NCBI RefSeq assembly: GCF_014279995.1
Contig: NZ_CP047935.1
Span: 2,563,494-2,627,493, forward strand
Direction of reading: 5' to 3'
DNA from: Synechococcus sp. BIOS-E4-1
Lineage (GTDB): Bacteria > Cyanobacteriota > Cyanobacteriia > PCC-6307 > Cyanobiaceae
Length of the DNA stretch: 64,000 nt
Under the pieces are notes generated by a model, which did no database searches, was not told the DNA's origin, and saw only the letters and a list, made by a program, of their open reading frames with translations. The translations under genes and the position numbers were made by a program. Each line of letters opens with the position of its first letter. Position 1 is the stretch's first letter. Of the stretch, positions 17,499 to 26,698 are shown piece by piece.

Positions 17499-20039
17499 TC
17501 AGGCTTCAGCGCTCAACAGCTCAATGAAGCTGTAGTAATCCATGTCACGCATCTCTGTCCCGATGCTCAGAAGGGATCGCAGCGCAGCTCCGCTGCCGGA
17601 CTGGACGAAGTCCAGAGCCTGCGCCACATCTGCATCTCTGAATGAATTGGAGTTGAGGTTGCCTATGGCTTCAAATTCCTTGGCAAGATTGATCACGGCA
17701 CTCTTGTATTTGTCCAGCTTGTTGACATCAGGAAGGTCATGCCCATTGATGTTTTGCCAAAGACCAGTCAGCGCTCGACCTATCGCTCGATTGAGGATTG
17801 CCTGGCTTTTGGCGACATCCTGAGCCTCGCGGAAGGAACTGCGAATGACTTGATGAGGCGCGGTGTGCGTCACCGCATTCAGCCCCTTCGCGTGCTCATT
17901 CATCATTGTGCCGCTGAGACCTTCATAGGCTGCATTCACGATTCCATCGATAATCTGATCTCGGCTCTGCTCAGAGTGTCCGTTGCGCTGGAGTGCCCAG
18001 TCGATGGTCGTGAGTGGTGAAATCACATTCGATTCCGCATCAGCCAGCAGCAAGCCTTCATAAGGCTGGCCGGTGAGGATATCTGTCCCGCCGTGAAACA
18101 CCAAGGTTCCCTCTCCCGCAAAGGATGACTGCGCGTACTGCCCGTTTTCGTCAGTGATCACTGTGTCCAGTTCGGACCAATCATGAACCCGTTCTCCCTT
18201 GTCAAGATGTATACGACCGAACTGCAGCGGGCCGTTGGTCGTGGTGCCAAGCTTCTTGATGAAGGGAGGCGTCCAGCGCTGATCGGAATCCTGACTGAAA
18301 ATTGATGCATCTTTGTCCCCATTGGCGCGAGTTGGAGTTGGGTTGTACAGCCTGAGGATCACATTGAACTGGTCATTTCTGCTGCCTTCAGCAGGGGTCG
18401 GCAGCCAGTATTGTCCGGTGCTGTTTGAGCCTGGTGATGTGGAGGCGAGAGTGATGGAGAGATCGACCTCCCCGTAATTCTCCGCGTAGTCAAATTGATT
18501 GGATCCCAGCGAATAAACTCCTGTCGTGGGATCGAATTCGTTTTTCAGGTAAAAATTGTTGAGATTGTCTTTGTCTGTTCCAACAAGAAAATTGTCGTTT
18601 TCGTAAACGGTGACTGACCAGAAACCTGGTTGATTGATTGGTGCAAGCTTGCTGTTTTCAGGCGTGAAAGTGATGCTGTAATCGTGTTGGGAGGATAAAT
18701 CCTCTGGGTGTTTGCGGCTCTTGCCAATTCCCTTGCTCGTCTGTGGATAGGTGCCGTCCGATGCCAGGTTTGCCCCAAGCCCAACATCCGCAACGGCGGC
18801 GGCGGTTATCCAGCCTGCGTAGTTCGGTTCGTATTGGCCCAGTGTGGTGTTGATGGTCCAGTAATGATCCTCTTCTGTGGGATTTGTGGAGCTGCTGATC
18901 AGGTCAATCGCTCTGAGGGCGTCTTCATGCCCTTTGTTGATGATCTCAGGGTTGCTGCCTTCCGGGAAGGAATATTGATTGCTGTTGCTCCGGGCTGTCA
19001 GTCCGATCGAATAGGTGCCGGCCCCGAAGGCGTTGAAGAGTTCTTGCTGATCGTAAAGCGTTCCTGTTGGTTTTAGCTCGCCATTGATGTTGGTTCCAGA
19101 GTAGAAAACAAGCGGTTGACCTTTGTAGCTGTTGTTGTAGACGGCATTTGAGAGTTGTGTGAAAAAATCAACGGTTGTGGTTGTTTCGTTTTTTGTGACG
19201 TCAGAGGTTGAGTAGTCCCTGGTCGGTGTGATGTCGCCGGTGTAGTTGACCTTTGCTTTGAATTCATGGTTCAATCGTCGGATCTTGTCGATTGCCAGTG
19301 CCTGTGACTGGCTCTGCATCAACTTCTGATAGGGGGTTGGATCGCTGTCGGTCTTGCTGTTGCTGCTCAGATAGGGGTCGACATTGATGCGACCGAGAAC
19401 CCAGGCCTGTGGACTGGTGAGGGCGATGGCGTCAGGATCTTTGGCTAGTGCCTGATTGATGACATGGCTAGATGCGCCGGCCCAGTAAAAAGTTCTTTTT
19501 GCAATGCCCTGGCTGTTGTTGTCCTGCTTGATTTGATTCGCTGAACCATCGCTGAACTGGACGTTGGTGTAAGGGTCAATCACCTGAATGCCTGTATAAA
19601 CCCCTTCGTTAATTTCTGGTGTTGGATATCTAATAGTGACAACCTTGTTTGAAAGGTCGAGGAAAGCATTGGAGTAAAGAACCTCTGTATTTGGCGATAC
19701 AATGGTGTCGCCATCATCAATATCCAGGGCGTTGTAAAAGCTGTTCGGAGAGCTCCCGCCGTCTTCGACGTTGTTGATGTACAGCCCTTGCTTTTGCCAA
19801 AACTGCTGGATCGGTAGTCCCCAAACAGTCGCGATGACGGCACCGATGTAGGTGCCGCTGCTTTCGATCATCGCTAATTCGCGTGGACTGATGAGTGGAT
19901 TTTTTGTTTCCTCTGATGCGCTGTTTTTGGCTGCGGACTTGGCCTTCTCGTATAACAACCCATAGAAGAACAACAAGCTGTCGGGTGAATCGGTTGTGGT
20001 GGCACCTGACAGAGGGCTTGGGCAGGAGCTTGCAGGCAT
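17499..20039 (-). CDS. DUF1254/DUF1214 protein with C-terminal surface-protein-like module
   Basis: An 846-residue protein from the ATG at 20039. Residues about 105-210 match DUF1254 (DGDTIVSPNTEVLYSNAFLD; then IDPYTNVQF). Residues about 400-570 match DUF1214 (GFWSVTVYENDNFLV; YWLPTP; RLYNPTPT). The segment 625-720 has TDENGQY, GGTDILTGQPYEG and VISPLTTIDWALQ, a pattern I recall from large secreted marine proteins. The last 150 residues are not recognised. It has no signal peptide and no cysteine-rich region. It is visibly richer in A/T than its neighbours, which suggests transfer. The frame is open upstream to a TTG at 20117. Confidence 0.75.
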   Translation of the reverse strand: MPASSCPSPLSGATTTDSPDSLLFFYGLLYEKAKSAAKNSASEETKNPLISPRELAMIESSGTYIGAVIATVWGLPIQQFWQKQGLYINNVEDGGSSPNSFYNALDIDDGDTIVSPNTEVLYSNAFLDLSNKVVTIRYPTPEINEGVYTGIQVIDPYTNVQFSDGSANQIKQDNNSQGIAKRTFYWAGASSHVINQALAKDPDAIALTSPQAWVLGRINVDPYLSSNSKTDSDPTPYQKLMQSQSQALAIDKIRRLNHEFKAKVNYTGDITPTRDYSTSDVTKNETTTTVDFFTQLSNAVYNNSYKGQPLVFYSGTNINGELKPTGTLYDQQELFNAFGAGTYSIGLTARSNSNQYSFPEGSNPEIINKGHEDALRAIDLISSSTNPTEEDHYWTINTTLGQYEPNYAGWITAAAVADVGLGANLASDGTYPQTSKGIGKSRKHPEDLSSQHDYSITFTPENSKLAPINQPGFWSVTVYENDNFLVGTDKDNLNNFYLKNEFDPTTGVYSLGSNQFDYAENYGEVDLSITLASTSPGSNSTGQYWLPTPAEGSRNDQFNVILRLYNPTPTRANGDKDASIFSQDSDQRWTPPFIKKLGTTTNGPLQFGRIHLDKGERVHDWSELDTVITDENGQYAQSSFAGEGTLVFHGGTDILTGQPYEGLLLADAESNVISPLTTIDWALQRNGHSEQSRDQIIDGIVNAAYEGLSGTMMNEHAKGLNAVTHTAPHQVIRSSFREAQDVAKSQAILNRAIGRALTGLWQNINGHDLPDVNKLDKYKSAVINLAKEFEAIGNLNSNSFRDADVAQALDFVQSGSGAALRSLLSIGTEMRDMDYYSFIELLSAEA

Positions 20040-20191
20040 GTCAGCTCGTGTCGACTTTCTTCCGTTGTAGTGATGGTTTTCGTGCTTGTGACGGTTCGTG
20101 GCGCACCGCATCCACAAAGAGTCCGGTGTATTGATCCGCGAAAATCAGCTTGGCGTCTCCTGATTTGTTTCCTGCTCTTTGCCTGTTGGTC

Positions 20192-20383
20192 ATGAAGCTC
20201 ACTTTCAGGCGGTTGTCGCTGACCAGTTCCGAACCGCTTGCCACTCATGGCTTGCGTTCCTGGGTTCTCCAGCAGCTTCAACGGGAGGGCGAACCGCTGC
20301 GCTGGGCCATCACCTCCATCGATCGTTCCTCTGAGACAGCCCAAACTGCGGTTGAGGTCGAAGCGGTGCTGATTCACTCATGA
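20192..20383 (+). CDS. Small conserved hypothetical protein (63 aa)
   Basis: A 63-residue protein starting MKLTFRRLSLTSSEPLATHG at the ATG at 20192. Its stop overlaps the next gene start by 4 bases (ATGA), which supports real coding and coupling with the DUF3326 gene. No domain is recognised; it is soluble with no cysteines. The C-terminal half (LRWAITSIDRS then VEVEAVLIHS) looks like a beta-strand-rich small fold. Confidence 0.62.
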   Translation: MKLTFRRLSLTSSEPLATHGLRSWVLQQLQREGEPLRWAITSIDRSSETAQTAVEVEAVLIHS

Positions 20384-21450
20384 CGCTGACCACGGCACCG
20401 CTGCCCACGCTGATGGTCGTGCCGACCGGTATCGGCTGTGAGATTGGGGGGTTCGCAGGTGATGCCCTGCCCAGTGCCCGTCTGCTGGCAGCGGCCAGCG
20501 GTTGCCTGATTACCCATCCCAATGTGATCAACGGCGCCTCGCTGTACTGGCGTGATCCGCGCATTCACTACGTCGAGGGTTACGCCCTCGATCGTTTTGC
20601 CTCAGCTGCCTGGGGGCTGCGCCCCAGGCGCAGTCAGCGCATCGGCCTGTTGCTGGATGCCGGCATCGAATCGGATCTGCTGCTGCGACATCGTCAGGTC
20701 GCAGAGGGCTGCAGGGCCAGTCTTGGCCTTGACGTCAACGCTGTGGTGAGCACCGATGAGCCTCTGGGTGTGCATCTGGCTGCTGGCCCTAGCGGCACCA
20801 GCTGGGGCACCTTGGATCGACCCGACGCGCTTCTGAGAGCGGCAGAGCGCCTCAAGGCAGCAGGGTCAACCGCTATCGCTGTGGTGGCGCGTTTCCCCGA
20901 CGATCACACAAGTGAGGCTTTGACTGCCTACCGCCACGGGAGTGGAGTGGATGTTCTCGCCGGAGCTGAAGCCGTGATCAGTCATCTGCTGGTTCGGCAT
21001 CTGAAGATGCCCTGCGCCCATGCTCCAGCGCTTGCGGCTCTGCCCCTCGACATTGACCTTGACCCACGCGCTGCCGGCGAGGAGCTTGGTTACACATTTC
21101 TCGCCTGTGTGCTGGTGGGTCTGAGCAGGGCGCCGGACCTGCTGGATCTCTCTTCTGGCTGTTCGATCGCGCCCGATGATCTTGTCGCCGAGCAGTTGGG
21201 GGCCGTTGTGGTGCCGGATGGTGCGCTTGGGGGGGAGGCTGTGCTTGCTTGTCTGGAACGGGATGTTCCAGTGATAGCCGTCAGCAACCCAGGCATGTTG
21301 TCGGTGACTGCGGAGGCCCTCGATGTGGGGCCTCAGGTGCTGAAGGCGAGCTCTTATGCCGAAGCTGCCGGTTTGTTGGTCGCCCTGCGCGAGGGCCTCG
21401 CCATCGCATCTCTTGTCCGTCCTCTGCCCTCTCTGCGGGAGCTGAAGTAA
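20380..21450 (+). CDS. DUF3326 family protein
   Basis: A 356-residue protein of the DUF3326 family, common in cyanobacteria and of unknown function. It starts with a Gly-rich nucleotide-loop-like stretch VVPTGIGCEIGGFAGDA. Conserved blocks include THPNVINGASLYW, VARFPDD and VVPDGALGGEAVLACLERDVPVIAV. It is predicted cytosolic. It is coupled to the small upstream gene and overlaps the YchJ gene by one base (TAATG), so the three form a tight operon. Confidence 0.87.
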   Translation: MTLTTAPLPTLMVVPTGIGCEIGGFAGDALPSARLLAAASGCLITHPNVINGASLYWRDPRIHYVEGYALDRFASAAWGLRPRRSQRIGLLLDAGIESDLLLRHRQVAEGCRASLGLDVNAVVSTDEPLGVHLAAGPSGTSWGTLDRPDALLRAAERLKAAGSTAIAVVARFPDDHTSEALTAYRHGSGVDVLAGAEAVISHLLVRHLKMPCAHAPALAALPLDIDLDPRAAGEELGYTFLACVLVGLSRAPDLLDLSSGCSIAPDDLVAEQLGAVVVPDGALGGEAVLACLERDVPVIAVSNPGMLSVTAEALDVGPQVLKASSYAEAAGLLVALREGLAIASLVRPLPSLRELK

Positions 21451-21881
21451 TGGCAATGGGCTTTGCCAAGGTCCCAACGCGACCCTGTCCCTGTGGAAGC
21501 GGCTTCACTCTGGACCAGTGCTGCGGTCCACTGCACAGGGGCAGGCTGCAGGCGGTGACTGCGGAACAGTTGATGCGATCTCGCTACTCCGCATACGCGC
21601 TCGCGCAGGTGGAGTATCTGATCGCCACCCATCCCGGTGCCGTCGGGACACCTGTTGAGCGGCGGCGTGAGCTGCGTGCCAGCTGCCGGCAGACCCGATG
21701 GCATGGCCTCACGGTGTTGGACACCACGGCCGGTCAATCGGATGATCTGGAAGGGTCCGTGAGTTTCGAGGCCGTCTTCAGCGTCGGTGGAGCACGGCAG
21801 GTGTTGAGCGAACACTCGCTGTTCCGCAGGCGTGATGGCGAACCGACAGGCCCATGGCTTTACATCGGTCCGCTGGATTGA
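21450..21881 (+). CDS. YchJ-family protein with SEC-C zinc motif (UPF0225)
   Basis: A 143-residue protein. The N-terminal CPCGSGFTLDQCCGPLH is a SEC-C zinc-binding motif. It is followed by the YchJ M-domain with AEQLMRSRYSAYALAQVEYLIATHP and WHGLTVL. Function is unsettled; the domain often accompanies SecA or protein quality-control factors. The ATG at 21450 shares a base with the DUF3326 stop. Its end is 4 bases from the convergent ald gene. Confidence 0.9.
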   Translation: MAMGFAKVPTRPCPCGSGFTLDQCCGPLHRGRLQAVTAEQLMRSRYSAYALAQVEYLIATHPGAVGTPVERRRELRASCRQTRWHGLTVLDTTAGQSDDLEGSVSFEAVFSVGGARQVLSEHSLFRRRDGEPTGPWLYIGPLD

Positions 21882-21885
21882 CCTG

Positions 21886-22998
21886 TCAGCGCAGGCAGGC
21901 CATCGGGTGCCGCGGTGGTACTCCAAGAGCTTTCGCGACTCCTGGATGACAGACCGCACCCTGCACGGTGTTCAGCCCTGAAAGCAGCTCCGGACGTTCG
22001 GTCACGGCCTCTTCCAGGCCGCGTCCAGCGATGCCGAGGATGTAGGGCAAGGTCACGCTCACCAGGGCTTCCGTGGAGGTGAAGGGCACGGCGCCGGGCA
22101 TATTGCCAACGGCATAGTGCTGCACGCCATGGATGAACACCGTTGGATCCGTATGAGTTGTCTCACGGCTTGTGGCAATACAGCCCCCCTGGTCAACAGC
22201 GACGTCGACGATCGCTGATCCCGGCATCATCTGCTTCACCATCTCCTCATCCACCAATGTCGGCGCCCGCCCTCCTGGGGTCAGCACGGCGCCGATCAGC
22301 AGATCCGCGGTTGGAACCAGGCGCTCCAGCAGTCCGCGACTGCTCACCATGCTGATCAGGCGCCCACGCCGGTCTGCTTCAAGGCTGCGCAACCGCTCGG
22401 GGGAGCGATCGAGGAGCAGCACCTCGGCATCCATAGCCGCAGCGAGTCGTGCTGCATTCCAGCCCACCGTGCCGGCTCCCAGCACCACAACGCGGGCTGG
22501 ACGCACGCCGGTGCACCCACCAATCAAGACCCCACGCCCGCCATTGGGCCGTTCCAGAAGCCTGGCACCGACCTGCGCTGCAAGTCGGCCTGCGATTTCG
22601 CTCATCGGGGCCAGCAGCGGCAGGCTTCCGTTCTCCAATTGCACCGTTTCGTAGGCCACCCCTGTGGTGCCTGCATCCAGGAGGGCCTCTCCCACCTGGC
22701 TGTAAGCCGCCAGATGCAGGTAGGTGAACAGCACCATGTCGTCGCGCAGAAGACTGAACTCCTCCGGCTGCGGCTCCTTCACCTTCACCACCAAGTGTGC
22801 AGCCCAGGCCTCCTCGCGGTTCACAAGCCTGGCTCCTGCCGCTGCGAAGGCGTCGTCGCTGATGCCTGCTCCGGCCCCGGCTCCGTTCTGGATCCGTACC
22901 TCAAGGCCCTGGGTCACCAGTTCACGGACCGCATCCGGGGTGAGCGCCACACGCTGTTCATCGGCCTTGATCTCAGTTGGGACCCCGATACTGGCCAT
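21886..22998 (-). CDS. ald: Alanine dehydrogenase
   Basis: A 370-residue NAD-dependent alanine dehydrogenase that interconverts alanine with pyruvate and ammonium. The N-terminal IGVPTEIKADEQRVALTP and FTYLHLAAY (catalytic His) and the Rossmann motif VVLGAGTVGWNAARLA are intact. The ATG at 22998 (MASIGVPTEIK) matches the family; a second ATG 27 bases upstream is in frame. It is monocistronic or loosely linked to nadE, 57 bases away. Confidence 0.96.
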   Translation of the reverse strand: MASIGVPTEIKADEQRVALTPDAVRELVTQGLEVRIQNGAGAGAGISDDAFAAAGARLVNREEAWAAHLVVKVKEPQPEEFSLLRDDMVLFTYLHLAAYSQVGEALLDAGTTGVAYETVQLENGSLPLLAPMSEIAGRLAAQVGARLLERPNGGRGVLIGGCTGVRPARVVVLGAGTVGWNAARLAAAMDAEVLLLDRSPERLRSLEADRRGRLISMVSSRGLLERLVPTADLLIGAVLTPGGRAPTLVDEEMVKQMMPGSAIVDVAVDQGGCIATSRETTHTDPTVFIHGVQHYAVGNMPGAVPFTSTEALVSVTLPYILGIAGRGLEEAVTERPELLSGLNTVQGAVCHPGVAKALGVPPRHPMACLR

Positions 22999-23054
22999 CG
23001 GGGCCGTCAGAACGGAATGGGCCATGGAGGACGGAGTCGTGTCTTCAATGTGGC

Positions 23055-24788
23055 TCAGACGGCGGCGATCGGCAGCCGCCAGCCACTGCCGAACGCCTGA
23101 GCACTCACCTTCAGCAACGGCGCTGCCTGTCTCCGTTTGAACTCAGCCCTCCTGAATAGGTTCTCGATCCGTTGCACCTCCTCAGGATCGTGGCCAGCAG
23201 CCGTCAGCTCCTGCCCGCTGAGGCGGTGTTCGATCATGTCGATCAGCAGGGGGTCAAGCCGGTCGTAGTCGGGGAGTGAGTCACTGTCTTTCTGGTCTGG
23301 ACGCAGTTCGGCACTGGGAGGTTTCTCGAGGATTGCGCTGCCGATCAGCTCTCCCTCGGCCGGTAGGGCCAGTTCCTTGCGGCACAAGCTTGCCTCGCTG
23401 CTGTCGATCCAATGGCACAACGCAAACACGGTTGATTTGTACAGATCACCGATCACGGCCAGGCCGCCGTTCATGTCGCCATAGAGGGTGCAGTAGCCCA
23501 CCGCGAGTTCTGATTTGTTCCCCGTGGTCAGCAGCAGCTGTCCCTGCTGATTGGCCATGGCCATCAGCAGAGTGCCGCGGATGCGTGACTGCAGATTTTC
23601 GGCTGTCACCCCTGATGGAAGGCTCTCCAGGGCAGGGGTCAAGGTCGCCTGGAAGCCGTCCATCAGGTTTTCGATGGGAACAATGGTGTGGGCGATTCCC
23701 AGTCGATCCGCAAGCTTGAGAGCATCTCTGAGTGAGCCGTCCGAACTCCAGGGGGACGGCATCAGCAGGGTTTGCACCTGATCGGATCCGAGGGCCGCGG
23801 CAGCGATCACAGCCACCAGCGCTGAGTCGATGCCTCCGCTCAGGCCAAGCAGGACTCTCTGGAAGCCACATTTGCCGGCATAGTCCTTCACACCAGTCAC
23901 CAGAGTGCGGAACAGCGCTTCCATCTCCTGCTGTTCAGTCTGGGTTCGCTGCGTCGTGGCTGATTCAGTGATTGTCGATGGGGCCCTGTCTGCGGCATTC
24001 CAGATCTGTATCGCTTCACGGCAGTCCGGAAGCTGCAGAAGCGGCGTCTCGTCGTTGTTGCCCATCACGAAGCTGGCACCGTCGAACACCAGTTCGTCAT
24101 TGCCTCCCACCTGATTGACGTATACCACCGGGCAGCCGAGGCGCTGCGCCGCCCGTGCCGCCAACTGGCGCCGCAGAGCAGCCTTTCGGCGGCCAAAGGG
24201 TGAGGCTGAGCAGTTGATCAGCGCATCGATCCTTGAGGGGATCAGATCGGCCACAGGGTCTGGTCCCACCAGACGACGGCCATGCAGTTCTTGGTCGACC
24301 CACAGGTCTTCGCAGATGGTGATCCCCAGTCGCCAGTTGCGGTCTCCGCTGCTGAGTGTGATCTGCCCAGCTCCATGGCTCGGCCTGAAATAACGCGTTT
24401 CGTCAAAGACGTCGTAGCTGGGAAGAAGTTGCTTACGGGCCACCACGTGATCGCCACCGACTTGCACGAGGGTGATGGCGTTGAACAGCGCAGGATGCAA
24501 GGCGTCGTCTGCTGGATCAGCGATTCCCACCAGCAGAGCGATGTCTGACTGACGGTCGGCAAGACCACTGCGGAGAGCGTCGAGGGCCTCCCGTTGCCGT
24601 TGCAGGTGAGTGGGGCTGAACAGCAGATCTCTTGGTGGGTAACCCCAGAGCGACAGCTCGGGCGTGACCAGCAGGTCCGGTTGGCTGCCCGTGGTCTCGA
24701 TCAGGCTGTCGAGACTTTTCAGAATGCGGGTGGCATTGCCCAGCAAGTCGCCCACAACAGGATTGATCTGGGCCAGGGCAACGCGCAT
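23055..24788 (-). CDS. nadE: Glutamine-dependent NAD+ synthetase
   Basis: A 577-residue two-domain enzyme for the last step of NAD synthesis, nicotinate adenine dinucleotide to NAD. The N-terminal carbon-nitrogen hydrolase (about 1-270) contains LGITICEDLW with the nucleophilic Cys and releases ammonia from glutamine. The C-terminal NAD synthase has the ATP pyrophosphatase loop LLGLSGGIDSALV. The ATG at 24788 is used; a GTG two codons earlier is possible. It follows nadD by 6 bases, giving a nadD-nadE unit for consecutive steps. Confidence 0.97.
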   Translation of the reverse strand: MRVALAQINPVVGDLLGNATRILKSLDSLIETTGSQPDLLVTPELSLWGYPPRDLLFSPTHLQRQREALDALRSGLADRQSDIALLVGIADPADDALHPALFNAITLVQVGGDHVVARKQLLPSYDVFDETRYFRPSHGAGQITLSSGDRNWRLGITICEDLWVDQELHGRRLVGPDPVADLIPSRIDALINCSASPFGRRKAALRRQLAARAAQRLGCPVVYVNQVGGNDELVFDGASFVMGNNDETPLLQLPDCREAIQIWNAADRAPSTITESATTQRTQTEQQEMEALFRTLVTGVKDYAGKCGFQRVLLGLSGGIDSALVAVIAAAALGSDQVQTLLMPSPWSSDGSLRDALKLADRLGIAHTIVPIENLMDGFQATLTPALESLPSGVTAENLQSRIRGTLLMAMANQQGQLLLTTGNKSELAVGYCTLYGDMNGGLAVIGDLYKSTVFALCHWIDSSEASLCRKELALPAEGELIGSAILEKPPSAELRPDQKDSDSLPDYDRLDPLLIDMIEHRLSGQELTAAGHDPEEVQRIENLFRRAEFKRRQAAPLLKVSAQAFGSGWRLPIAAV

Positions 24789-24794
24789 CGGCAC

Positions 24795-25385
24795 TCAGGA
24801 GTTGGCGGCATTGAATCCATAAAGATTGTGCTTCAGCAGCAGCGGCCAGAGGCATTCCGGCACCTGCTGTCGTTTCTGCTTTTGTTTCACCTGTGAACTG
24901 GCAGCAGCGGGAATGCCCAGAGGCAGCACCCTTGCAGCGGCTCCCATCTGGCGAAGGGTCTGCAGAGTGCACAGCTCCAGGGGCCATCCCTCACGGGGCA
25001 CGATGCTGAGATTGCATTGCTGCAACATGCGCTGAGACTCTTTCCATGATGGGATCTGTTGAGCGAGATCGCTTCCCACGACAAAACAGAGGCGGTGGTC
25101 AGGCCAACGTTCGCTAGCCCGTTCCAGTGTGGTGACGGCAAAGGGGCTGCTCAGCTCCTGGGCCAGTTGCAGCCTGGGACTGGCGATCGATTCAACCAGG
25201 GTTTTCAGCAGGTCACAACGCTGCTCAAGATCGGCGTCATGGTGTTTCATCGGGTTGTCACTGGCCCATGTGGCGACTCGGTCAAACTGGGTTAACAGTC
25301 CTTCCAGCAGTGCCTGATGGCCCACGGTCGGAGGGTCGGCACTGGTCCCGAGCAAGGCAATCTCAGCTCTGGCTTTTGTCGCCAT
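24795..25385 (-). CDS. nadD: Nicotinate-nucleotide adenylyltransferase
   Basis: A 196-residue nucleotidyltransferase that makes deamido-NAD from NaMN and ATP. The N-terminal LLGTSADPPTVGHQALLEG carries the HxGH-like motif in the GxxxPPxxGH form. The usual C-terminal ISSTxIR motif appears only as SSQVKQKQ, a divergent version seen in cyanobacterial-type NadD. It lies 6 bases upstream of nadE and 2 bases downstream of the GTPase gene, so all belong to one transcript. Confidence 0.93.
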   Translation of the reverse strand: MATKARAEIALLGTSADPPTVGHQALLEGLLTQFDRVATWASDNPMKHHDADLEQRCDLLKTLVESIASPRLQLAQELSSPFAVTTLERASERWPDHRLCFVVGSDLAQQIPSWKESQRMLQQCNLSIVPREGWPLELCTLQTLRQMGAAARVLPLGIPAAASSQVKQKQKRQQVPECLWPLLLKHNLYGFNAANS

Positions 25386-25387
25386 GG

Positions 25388-26698
25388 TCAGGGCAACAGT
25401 GATGGCAGAGGCGGGCGCGACTGCGGCTGGGGCCACTCCTGCATCAGCTCGACGATGCCACGATCCGACTGGGCCAGCCGCCGCATCAGAGTGGCTGGCC
25501 CTGGCTGAAGTCGACGCCCCCGGCCCCGTTCCTCCAGCAGCCAGCGTGCCGTCATCCGACCGGTGCGTCGTGTCGTGTGCACGGCCAGTGCCGCCTGGGC
25601 CAGGGCCACTGGTGCGGCAGGGGCCAGTGTCAGGCCAGCACTGAAGGGTGCGGCCAGCAGCAACAGCTGCCGCAACGAGCCCAAGGCGACCTGTAGCCCC
25701 AGCTGTGCACCCCCCAGCAGAGCGTTCTGCCCACTCAGCTGGCGGATCAATTTGCGAGCCGCCGGTCCCCCGAGAGGAAGGCCATAGAGAGAGCACAGCT
25801 GGCGGACAAGGGCCGCATCACAGGCGAATCCCCCAGCCAGATCCAGAAGCAGCAGCGGGTTGGCGGCGACGCCGGTGGCCTTGAGTGCGGCGTAGCGCCC
25901 GATCAGCCCCTGGGCTTCCCTCCGGCGTCGCTGCAATCTTCCTGTCTCCAGCTGTTGCTGAATTCGTGTGGCCTGCCTGAGGCTGTTGAGCAACAGCAGG
26001 CTCTGGCCATGTTGTTCGAGCAGACGGCTGAGACCGCTCGCCAGTGCTTCCACGTCGGCTGGTTGCTCACGGCTGCGGATGCGGCCATCGCTCAGTTGAA
26101 CCGCCTTGCGCGGTGCGGCGGACACCGCCAGCGGAGCCGGCAGCCCTGCTGGAAGTCGGCTGTGGATCTTGCGCAGCAGATCCGGCAGTTGATCCTCTGG
26201 CCAGCAGTCGCTGCGGTTCAGCACCGTCAACACCGGCTTGCCCATGGTCTGGAGCGTATCCAGGGCCTCCAGTTCCACCCGCGTGATGTCGCCGTCCAGC
26301 ACAAGAAGCACCAGATCGGCATGCAGGGCCACCCTGGCCGCCAGTCGTGCTCGAGCCGGACCATCCACCTCGTCGATGCCAGGGGTGTCGACCAGTTGGA
26401 CGTTCTGCAGTCCTGAAATGGTTCTTGGCCAGGCCACGGCCTGCTGCTGACGCGTGCAGCCGTGGGCCACATCCGTGGCCATCAGCTGCTGACCGACCAG
26501 GGCATTCACCAGGCTGGACTTGCCGACGCCCACTCGGCCGAACACCGAGATCCGCAGCCTGCTTCGCTCCAGGCGTTCAAGCTGGTGATCCAGAAGCCGA
26601 AGCGCACCGGCCAGAAGTCCCTGTTCACGGCCATTCAGTTCCAGCCTGTCTCGCCAGCCCTGCAGCAGATCTCTGCAGCGATCCTCCAGGGCACTCAT
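25388..26698 (-). CDS. Era/Dynamin-like GTPase with hydrophobic C-terminal domain
   Basis: A 436-residue protein with a P-loop GTPase domain: G1 GRVGVGKSSLVNALVG near residue 55, G3 DTPGIDE, and G4 NRSD in place of the classical NKxD. The C-terminal 200 residues are Leu/Ala-rich with hydrophobic stretches (LLLLAAPFSAGLTLAPAAPV), reminiscent of DUF697-type membrane-associated GTPases. The role is unknown, possibly membrane or translation related. The start MSALEDRC overlaps the upstream CNNM gene by 4 bases. Confidence 0.86.
   Translation of the reverse strand: MSALEDRCRDLLQGWRDRLELNGREQGLLAGALRLLDHQLERLERSRLRISVFGRVGVGKSSLVNALVGQQLMATDVAHGCTRQQQAVAWPRTISGLQNVQLVDTPGIDEVDGPARARLAARVALHADLVLLVLDGDITRVELEALDTLQTMGKPVLTVLNRSDCWPEDQLPDLLRKIHSRLPAGLPAPLAVSAAPRKAVQLSDGRIRSREQPADVEALASGLSRLLEQHGQSLLLLNSLRQATRIQQQLETGRLQRRRREAQGLIGRYAALKATGVAANPLLLLDLAGGFACDAALVRQLCSLYGLPLGGPAARKLIRQLSGQNALLGGAQLGLQVALGSLRQLLLLAAPFSAGLTLAPAAPVALAQAALAVHTTRRTGRMTARWLLEERGRGRRLQPGPATLMRRLAQSDRGIVELMQEWPQPQSRPPLPSLLP

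Noticed and set aside
17499-17540. RDMDYY near the C-terminus of the DUF1254 protein, as in ApcA
   Set aside because: Six shared residues without the chromophore Cys or the globin fold; taken as chance.
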